Source of the DNA: CAYLXN01 sp964586855
Lineage (GTDB): Bacteria > Patescibacteriota > Saccharimonadia > Saccharimonadales > Saccharimonadaceae
Assembly: GCA_964586855.1 (NCBI GenBank)
Contig: CAZPHO010000020.1
Span: 1-10,355, forward strand
Direction: 5' to 3'
Length of the DNA stretch: 10,355 nt
The notes under the pieces are model-generated. The model had not been told where the DNA came from. It made no database searches and worked only from the letters and a program-made list of their open reading frames with translations. Shown piece by piece: positions 6,574 through 10,355 of this stretch. Each line of letters opens with the position of its first letter. The first letter of the stretch is position 1. Both the position numbers and the translations under genes were made by a program.

Positions 6574-7212
6574 ATGCTTGATATCAATATTTTCTATATA
6601 TTAATTAGTTTTGCAATCATTTTGGCATCGATTGTGATTCATGAATTGGCGCATGGCTATGCTAGTTATTTTCTAGGTGATGATACGGCGAAATTATATA
6701 ATCGGTTGGGTTTGAATCCATTCAAGCACCTCGACCCGATGCTATCGTTTGCTCTGCCGCTATTTATGTTGTTAGTCGGTGGGCCGATTATTGGCGGAGC
6801 ACGGCCAGTGCCAGTCAACGCCCGCAAGTTAGAATATGGTGATTATGGCATGGCGCTAGTGGCACTATCGGGGCCGCTGTCGAATTTAGTAGTGGCGTTT
6901 TTGTGCTTCGGGCTGTCGGTGTTGTTTCAGGATAACGACCTAGCTTTCGGCTGGTTGCAATTGGCAGTGATGGTCAATCTCAGCTTGATGTTATTTAATC
7001 TAATCCCGATTCCACCACTCGATGGTTCGCGAGTGATTTATGCGCTGTTGCCGCTGAAAGGGCAGGAGATTTTTGATCAGATTGAGCGTTACGGCTTGAT
7101 TGTGATTATTGTTCTGTTGAGCTTGCCAGCGACCTCGAGCTTGCTTAGCGCCTATCTTTCGAATATGATGGAGTTGATTTTTGGCTTCTTTCGGATGGTT
7201 TTTCGGGTGTAA
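6574..7212 (+). CDS. Site-2 protease family (M50) membrane protein
   Basis: A membrane zinc metalloprotease of the short S2P family (212 residues). The metal site HELAH is at residues 23-27 in the first hydrophobic segment, and the second motif NLIPIPPLDGSR (142-153) brings the third ligand, D150. Other typical features are the NPFKHLDP segment (48-55), GGARPVPVNARKL (74-86) and several hydrophobic segments (about 6-22, 58-76, 92-117, 128-147, 172-196). No PDZ domain is present. Its substrate is unknown; relatives cut membrane-bound regulators or leftover signal peptides. The gene stands alone on its transcript, divergent from rpmB, and probably has a leader of only a few bases. Confidence 0.92.
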   Translation: MLDINIFYILISFAIILASIVIHELAHGYASYFLGDDTAKLYNRLGLNPFKHLDPMLSFALPLFMLLVGGPIIGGARPVPVNARKLEYGDYGMALVALSGPLSNLVVAFLCFGLSVLFQDNDLAFGWLQLAVMVNLSLMLFNLIPIPPLDGSRVIYALLPLKGQEIFDQIERYGLIVIIVLLSLPATSSLLSAYLSNMMELIFGFFRMVFRV

Positions 7213-7268
7213 AAACTATTATTACAACACCTAGTCTGAAAATATTTCCCTTTTCTAATAATTACTAG

Positions 7269-7274
7269 TATAAT
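7269..7274 (+). promoter_or_regulatory. -10 element of the structured RNA
   Basis: A perfect TATAAT places +1 near 7281, which is where the closing stem of the RNA begins. No good -35 or extended -10 is seen. Confidence 0.6.
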
Positions 7275-7280
7275 GATAAC

Positions 7281-7437
7281 TGTCCCTGTTTAGCAGTTAA
7301 ATTCTAATCGATTTTCCTGAACAAATTATCGAACGGGAGCTCTAATGATTTGATTCCGTGGAATCAGGTTGCGAGCACCCACCTTGCCTATAAGGCAGGG
7401 AATATCAACGGAATTTAGCATCAGTCTAGGCGGGGAC
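7281..7437 (+). ncRNA. ssrS: Structured small RNA, probable 6S RNA
   Basis: About 157 nt lie between a TATAAT box and a T-rich end. The two ends pair: GTCCCTG (7282-7288) with CGGGGAC (7431-7437), then TTAAATTC (7297-7304) with GAATTTAG (7411-7418). Inside is an open region, then a stem GGGAGCTC (7335-7342) with GAGCACCC (7373-7380) topped by TGATTCC/GGAATCA (7351-7366), and on the 3' side a separate hairpin CCTTGCC/GGCAGGG (7382-7388/7394-7400). A closing stem, central bubble, terminal stem and small hairpin on the 3' side of the bubble is the known plan of 6S RNA, and the string CACCTTG resembles the same place in the E. coli RNA as I recall it. It would bind the housekeeping RNA polymerase. 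It is shorter than the usual 180-200 nt. The identity is inference; a different novel RNA is possible. Confidence 0.6.
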
Positions 7438-7448
7438 TTTTGGTTTTT
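7431..7448 (+). terminator. 3' end of the structured RNA
   Basis: The right arm of the closing stem (CGGGGAC) is followed by TTTTGGTTTTT, a likely termination site. Confidence 0.5.
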
Positions 7449-7468
7449 AAACCGCTTATTGTTATAAT
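7440..7468 (+). promoter_or_regulatory. Promoter of the Nudix-like/RNase HI gene
   Basis: TGT-TATAAT (7460-7468) is a perfect extended -10, with TTGGTT (7440-7445) 17 bp upstream as a weak -35. The expected RNA start (about 7475-7477) is only 4-6 bases before the ATG at 7481. Confidence 0.65.
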
Positions 7469-7480
7469 GAAGATTGATTT

Positions 7481-8368
7481 ATGCGTCAAAAAGTTCAAGT
7501 TGTGCCAATTATCACTCATGATAAGAAGATAATGTTGTCCCAAGACAAAGACAACAAGTTTAGTTTTGGCTTTACGACTCTACAGCCTGGCAAGCAGGCC
7601 AGCGAAGCGGCGGCTCGCTATTTAAAAACTGAGTTTGAGATTGAAAGTCATTATAGTCTTGATTTGCTAGATGTGGTCACTACTCCCAGGAAGTCAGCCA
7701 ATCGAACAATTGATTTAATCAGCATTGTCTATGTGGTTCGGTTGATGAAAAAAGTTGGTGGAGAGATTGGTTATGCTAAGTGGGAGCAACCGCCATTTGA
7801 GGGGCTAGAGTTCAATGATTGGTCGAAGGCGATAGTTGAATCAACTAGTCGATTAAAAAACACTCCGTTTCAGAAGGACGGTTTATTGACTGAAGCCGAG
7901 CGACATTCAATCGCCAATGACCCAACAGCTGCCAGCGCCTCTGATGATTTTGCTGATGGAACTTTTTTCCTCTACTCTGATGGCGGATCACGTGGCAATC
8001 CAGGTCATTCGGCGGCTGGATTTGTGATTTTGGATATTGATCAAAAAGTGGTTGCCAAAGGCGGGACTTATCTTGGAATTACGACTTCATCGATGGCCGA
8101 ATATCAAGCGCTAAAATTAGGACTCGAAACAGCGGCCAGTCTCGGCATTCAAAATTTGCGCTGTCGATTGGACAGTAACATGATTGTTCGCCAGATGATA
8201 GGGGAGAATTCTGTTAATAACCGTGATTTAAAACCAATTTCGGAGTCGATTCTTAAGCTCCGTGACCAATTTCGTAAGATCGAATTTGAGCACGTTCACA
8301 GAGAGTTCAACTCAATTTCAGACGACCAAGTGAATCAAATTTTGAACAAACAGTTGGCAAATTATTAA
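7481..8368 (+). CDS. RNase HI fused to a degenerate Nudix-like N-terminal domain
   Basis: The C-terminal half (about 160-295) is an RNase HI, which cuts RNA in RNA-DNA hybrids. The catalytic residues are visible: D167 in YSDGGSRGNPG, E207 in MAEYQALKLG, D231 in RLDSNMIV and D281 in ISDDQVNQ. The N-terminal 125 residues look like a Nudix fold (VQVVPIITHDKKIMLSQ, then GFTTLQPG). The Nudix box is broken: the segment that should read REUxEExGU is RYLKTEFEI, lacking most metal-binding glutamates, so hydrolase activity is unlikely. Residues 126-158 are a linker. The 295-residue length is about twice that of a lone RNase HI of this type. It has its own promoter and no Shine-Dalgarno; rnpB begins directly after it. 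RNase HI is confident; the Nudix assignment less so. Confidence 0.85.
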   Translation: MRQKVQVVPIITHDKKIMLSQDKDNKFSFGFTTLQPGKQASEAAARYLKTEFEIESHYSLDLLDVVTTPRKSANRTIDLISIVYVVRLMKKVGGEIGYAKWEQPPFEGLEFNDWSKAIVESTSRLKNTPFQKDGLLTEAERHSIANDPTAASASDDFADGTFFLYSDGGSRGNPGHSAAGFVILDIDQKVVAKGGTYLGITTSSMAEYQALKLGLETAASLGIQNLRCRLDSNMIVRQMIGENSVNNRDLKPISESILKLRDQFRKIEFEHVHREFNSISDDQVNQILNKQLANY

Positions 8369-8382
8369 AAATGTGCTACAAT
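8354..8382 (+). promoter_or_regulatory. Promoter of rnpB
   Basis: TTGGCA (8354-8359) is 17 bp from TACAAT (8377-8382), which also has the TGC extension. The -35 lies in the last codons of the RNase HI gene. Expected +1 is near 8389. Confidence 0.8.
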
Positions 8383-8388
8383 AGCACA

Positions 8389-8787
8389 AGTAGTTTGTCG
8401 AATAATCGCTTGAGAGCACAAAGGCTCTTAAGAGGAAAGTCCGGACAGCTAAGGATTATGACAGTTGCTAACGGCAACCGGGGGCAACCCTAGGGAAAGT
8501 GCCACAGAAACGAAACCGCCTCGCGAGAGGTAAGGGTGAAACGAGTGCTGGCCGCAAGGCTAGGATAATGAAAAAGCGAGTTTTCCCAAATTTAATTATC
8601 ATTATCAGGTAAGAGCTCACAATTTGTCATGGTGACATGCCAAATAGGTAAACCCTGTCAGCTGCAAGGAGATTTGCATTAAATGACTTATCCATCAGCA
8701 AGTCGCTAACCGCACGAACCAAGTGGCGACGCTTGGTCTAGATAGATGATTATTCTCGACAGAATCCGGCTTACAGACAAGCTACAG
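8389..8787 (+). ncRNA. rnpB: RNase P RNA (type A)
   Basis: The catalytic RNA of RNase P, which removes 5' leaders from pre-tRNAs. Conserved strings are clear: GAGGAAAGTCCGGAC (8432-8446), AGGGAAAGTGCCACAGAAA from 8492, GGGTGAAAC near 8535, and ACAGAATCCGGCTTA (8759-8773). The ends pair as P1 (8391-8399 with 8776-8784) and P2 (8400-8407 with 8748-8755). The AGGTAAACCC string (8646-8655) fits the loop that pairs with the CCA end of tRNA. Length of about 399 nt is normal for a type A RNA. It has its own promoter and a terminator right after it. Confidence 0.97.
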
Positions 8788-8793
8788 CCAAAG

Positions 8794-8817
8794 ATAGTCT
8801 CATGTGAGGCTATTTTT
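8794..8817 (+). terminator. Terminator of rnpB
   Basis: ATAGTCTC (8794-8801) pairs with GAGGCTAT (8806-8813), one G-U, with a 4-nt loop and then TTTTT. The flanking CCAAA and TTTGG can lengthen the stem. Confidence 0.85.
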
Positions 8818-8876
8818 GGTTGGCATGAGTCATCCCGAGTTCGCTTTTGAAGCCTATTGATAGGCAAGTAGCATGA

Positions 8877-9062
8877 ACGTTGCTTCTTGAAGGTGTCCGA
8901 TATGGGTTGCTGGCTTCAGTGACTGCAGTCCCAGCGCTAAATTCTGCTACTCAGGCTCCAGCTACAGGTTTTGGTCAATCAGTCAACTTGGCCTTACCAA
9001 TTATCTTTGTGTTACTGGTAGTTTCGGGCTTGGCTATTAAGAGGAGAATTGCTGATCACTAG
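8877..9062 (+). pseudogene. Orphan C-terminal anchoring tail of a surface protein
   Basis: An open frame of about 60 residues (from TTG at 8880) ends in QAPATGFGQS, a hydrophobic segment (LPIIFVLLVVSGLAI) and KRR. This closely copies the tail of the surface protein at the left end of the window (QAPATGVGQS, LPAIFAILIISGLVL, KK). The repeat domains that should precede it are missing, and a stop codon lies at 8874-8876. No Shine-Dalgarno or promoter fits the TTG. I read it as the remnant of a deleted surface-protein gene; a small anchored peptide is a less likely reading, though LLASVTAVPALNSA is mildly signal-like. Between the rnpB terminator and this frame (8818-8876), and from 9063 to 9110, I see nothing else. 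Confidence 0.6.
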
Positions 9063-9110
9063 GCCCTAAGTCGCATTCAGACTGACGGAATCTAAGTCAA
9101 AATCAAAATC

Positions 9111-9142
9111 AAAACACCCTCGCTTGATACGAGGGTGTTTTT
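9111..9142. terminator. Two-way terminator after rplT
   Basis: A 12-bp perfect stem AAAACACCCTCG/CGAGGGTGTTTT (9111-9122 with 9130-9141) has A and T flanks on both sides. It ends the leftward infC operon and can stop rightward RNA from the rnpB side. Its outer arms (AAAACACC/GGTGTTTT) equal those of the terminator at 6237-6273. Confidence 0.9.
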
Positions 9143-9152
9143 AAGCAATTAA

Positions 9153-9494
9153 CTATTTAGTCGCTTTGACAACAGCCGTAAACACTTCTGGCTGGTTGGC
9201 GGCTAGTTCAGCTAAAATCTTGCGATCAAGTTCAATGTTGGCTTTTTTCAGGGCGGCCATTAAATCTGAATAAGTAGTGTCGTTGAGTCGAGCGGCAGCG
9301 TTGATGCGGGTAATCCATAGTCCACGTAGGTCGCGTTTTTTGACTCGGCGGTCTTTATAGGCATTGGTCAGGGCTTTGATTCGGCCTTGTTTGGCCAAGC
9401 GAAACGAGCGAGTGCGGTTGTGTTGCATTCCTTTGACATCTTTGAGGATTTTTTTGTGCTTGGCTCGAGCAGTGACTCCAGTTTTAACTCTCAT
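9153..9494 (-). CDS. rplT: 50S ribosomal protein L20
   Basis: A 113-residue basic protein that binds 23S rRNA early in large-subunit assembly. The sequence is typical of bL20: RVKTGVTARAKHKKILK, then NRTRSFRLAKQ, DRRVKKRDLRGLWITRINAA and LNDTTYSDLMAALKKANIELDRKILAELA. It is the last gene of infC-rpmI-rplT. Its ATG overlaps the rpmI stop by one base (TAATG), and AGGAG lies inside the end of rpmI, so translation is likely coupled. In other bacteria L20 represses this operon; no L20-binding structure could be identified here. Confidence 0.97.
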   Translation of the reverse strand: MRVKTGVTARAKHKKILKDVKGMQHNRTRSFRLAKQGRIKALTNAYKDRRVKKRDLRGLWITRINAAARLNDTTYSDLMAALKKANIELDRKILAELAANQPEVFTAVVKATK

Positions 9495-9691
9495 TATTTG
9501 GCTCCTAGTACACGTTTAATGTTTTTAACAGTTGCGCCTTCAATTTCAGCGCTAGTGTTGATATTGCGCTTGCGGCGCTTGCTTTTCTTGGAAAGCATGT
9601 GGTTGCCAAACGATCGTTGGCGCATAACTTTACCAGTTGGGGTAATTTTTACCCGTTTGGCAGTTCCCTTGTGGGTTTTTAGCTTTGGCAT
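9494..9691 (-). CDS. rpmI: 50S ribosomal protein L35
   Basis: A 65-residue protein with the usual bL35 pattern MPKLKTHKGTAKRVKITPTG and HMLSKKSKRRKR. It is the middle gene of the operon. Its ATG overlaps the infC stop by one base (TAATG), and AAGGAG (inside the final codons of infC) is correctly spaced. The same TAATG junction repeats at rplT. Confidence 0.97.
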   Translation of the reverse strand: MPKLKTHKGTAKRVKITPTGKVMRQRSFGNHMLSKKSKRRKRNINTSAEIEGATVKNIKRVLGAK

Positions 9692-10200
9692 TATTTTCTC
9701 CTTACTGATATGCTCAAATTTCTTCCTGCTAGTATGGGCTTTTGCTCCAGGACAATTTGGTCACCGAGCTTTTCGATTACCTTATCAATCATCTGAAAGC
9801 CCAACTCTTGGTGGGCCATCTCGCGACCCTTGAAAAAGATTGATAATTTGACCTTATGTCCGTCATCGAGGAATTTTTGGACTTTGCGTAATTTGATGTT
9901 TAGATCGTTTTCGCTAATTTTCAGTCCGAAGCGCATTTGTTTGAGGTCGCAGACTTTAGCTTTTTTGCGGTTTTTCTGTTGCTCTTTCATCTTCTGGTAT
10001 TGGTATTTACCCCAGTTGATGATTTTGACGACTGGTGGCTTGGAATCTGGTGCAATTTCGACTAGATCCAGATCGGCTTTTTGGGCCAACTCTAGAGCTC
10101 GACTAATTGCCATAATTCCTAGCTGATCTCCATCTTCGCCAATAACACGCACTTCTTTGGCTCGTATCTGTTCGTTGATACGGGTTCTGTGGTTACTTAT
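9691..10200 (-). CDS. infC: Translation initiation factor IF-3, AUA start proposed
   Basis: IF-3 binds the 30S subunit and checks start-codon choice. Typical segments are RINEQIRAKEVRVIGEDGDQ and LGIMAISRALELAQKADLDLVEIAP (N domain), YQYQKMKEQQKNRKKAK (linker), and KVKLSIFFKGREMAHQELG in the C domain. I place the start at ATA (10198-10200), giving 169 residues, because AGAGGA lies about seven bases upstream and IF-3 homology begins just after. The only alternative in the frame is a TTG at 10225-10227 (178 residues) with no Shine-Dalgarno; it would translate the ribosome-binding site itself. A rare AUU/AUA/AUC start is the known basis of IF-3 self-control in E. coli and others. First gene of the operon with rpmI and rplT. 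Confidence 0.93.
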   Translation of the reverse strand: MSNHRTRINEQIRAKEVRVIGEDGDQLGIMAISRALELAQKADLDLVEIAPDSKPPVVKIINWGKYQYQKMKEQQKNRKKAKVCDLKQMRFGLKISENDLNIKLRKVQKFLDDGHKVKLSIFFKGREMAHQELGFQMIDKVIEKLGDQIVLEQKPILAGRNLSISVRRK

Positions 10201-10206
10201 GGTTTT

Positions 10207-10212
10207 TCCTCT
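10207..10212 (-). promoter_or_regulatory. Ribosome binding site that decides the infC start
   Basis: AGAGGA on the minus strand lies six bases before the proposed ATA start codon of infC. No comparable site precedes the TTG at 10225-10227. Confidence 0.65.
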
Positions 10213-10257
10213 CTTCTTTGTTAACAAGTTAAAATCTGAGCAATTAACTCGTTTTCC

Positions 10258-10286
10258 ATTCTATCAAATAATGATTAGAGTTTCAA
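10258..10286 (-). promoter_or_regulatory. Promoter of infC-rpmI-rplT
   Basis: On the minus strand TTGAAA (10281-10286) is 17 bp from TAGAAT (10258-10263), which also has the TGA extended -10. The -35 overlaps the stop codon of the upstream comM-like gene. Expected +1 is near 10251, giving a leader of about 50 nt. Confidence 0.8.
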
Positions 10287-10355
10287 GAGGTTAACTGCAG
10301 TTCAGTCGGGTTGTGGCGATATTGCAAGCTTTCGGCTAGATGAGCGACAGTGATT
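10283..10355 (-). CDS. comM: ComM/YifB-like Mg chelatase-family ATPase, C-terminal end only
   Basis: Only the last 23 codons and the TGA stop (10283-10285) are in the window. They read ITVAHLAESLQYR and then a short tail. This matches the usual C-terminus of ComM/YifB proteins (IxxxHLAEALQYR), AAA+ helicases that act in branch migration during natural transformation. The identification rests on this short motif, so it is moderate. The rest lies right of the window. The infC promoter overlaps its stop. Confidence 0.6.
   Translation of the reverse strand, partial: ITVAHLAESLQYRHNPTELQLTS

Noticed and set aside
8830..8855. Second copy of the REP-like string (GTCATCCCGAGTTCGCTTTT)
   Set aside because: It shares only the start of the 1679-1701 string and lacks the second palindrome arm, so the match may be chance.
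9387..9833. 148-codon plus-strand frame over rplT, rpmI and infC
   Set aside because: Antisense to three conserved genes; the hydrophobic translation is a by-product of lysine/arginine-rich ribosomal protein codons read in reverse.
1..10355. TGA recoding as in Gracilibacteria/Absconditabacteria
   Set aside because: The surface protein and the comM-like gene end at TGA at the expected places, and no in-frame TGA is needed in any conserved gene.
1..10355. CRISPR array, prophage, insertion sequence or tRNA genes
   Set aside because: No regularly spaced repeats, transposase or phage-like frames, or tRNA cloverleaf were seen on either strand.

Overview
The window looks like a chromosomal piece of a small-genome bacterium, most likely from the Patescibacteria/CPR radiation, with Saccharibacteria (TM7) as the best guess. 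That placement is inference. It rests on the compact gene packing, the BspA-like surface protein with a non-canonical sorting tail, and several reduced or degenerate versions of housekeeping proteins. TGA is used as a normal stop (1685-1687 and 10283-10285 on the minus strand), so the TGA-to-glycine recoding of Gracilibacteria/Absconditabacteria does not apply. No phage, IS element, CRISPR array or tRNA gene is visible.

Left part (1-4813). A BspA/DUF285-repeat surface protein runs in from the left edge. Its signal peptide is split from the rest of the protein by a run of seven G. Next comes a promoter and a compact T-box leader with a possible ACC (Thr) specifier, then thrS (without a TGS domain) overlapping miaA. 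A 231-base intergenic stretch with several inverted repeats follows.

Middle part (4814-7480). A winged-helix protein with a C-terminal nucleotidyltransferase-like domain forms an operon with a metallo-beta-lactamase-fold protein that has lost nearly all metal ligands. A strong two-way terminator separates them from convergent rpmB (L28). A site-2 protease gene is divergent from rpmB. After it comes a roughly 157-nt structured RNA with its own promoter and terminator, whose layout resembles 6S RNA.

Right part (7481-10355). A fusion of a degenerate Nudix-like domain with RNase HI is followed at once by rnpB (RNase P RNA, type A). A truncated relative of the surface-protein anchoring tail follows. 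The minus-strand operon infC-rpmI-rplT (IF-3, L35, L20) reads left from a promoter near 10258-10286, and infC appears to start at a rare AUA codon. The last bases hold the 3' end of a comM-like gene.

How the parts relate: most of the window is translation and RNA metabolism (ThrRS, MiaA, L28, L20, L35, IF-3, RNase P RNA, RNase HI, a 6S candidate). Three genes (4814, 6574, 7481) have an extended -10 element so close to the start codon that their mRNAs should be leaderless or nearly so. The thrS, rpmB and infC-rpmI-rplT genes have clear Shine-Dalgarno sequences, so two initiation modes coexist. The parts most worth a second look are the compact T-box, the poly-G tract in the surface protein, the 6S-like RNA, the AUA start of infC and the pseudoenzyme-like pair at 4814-6216.
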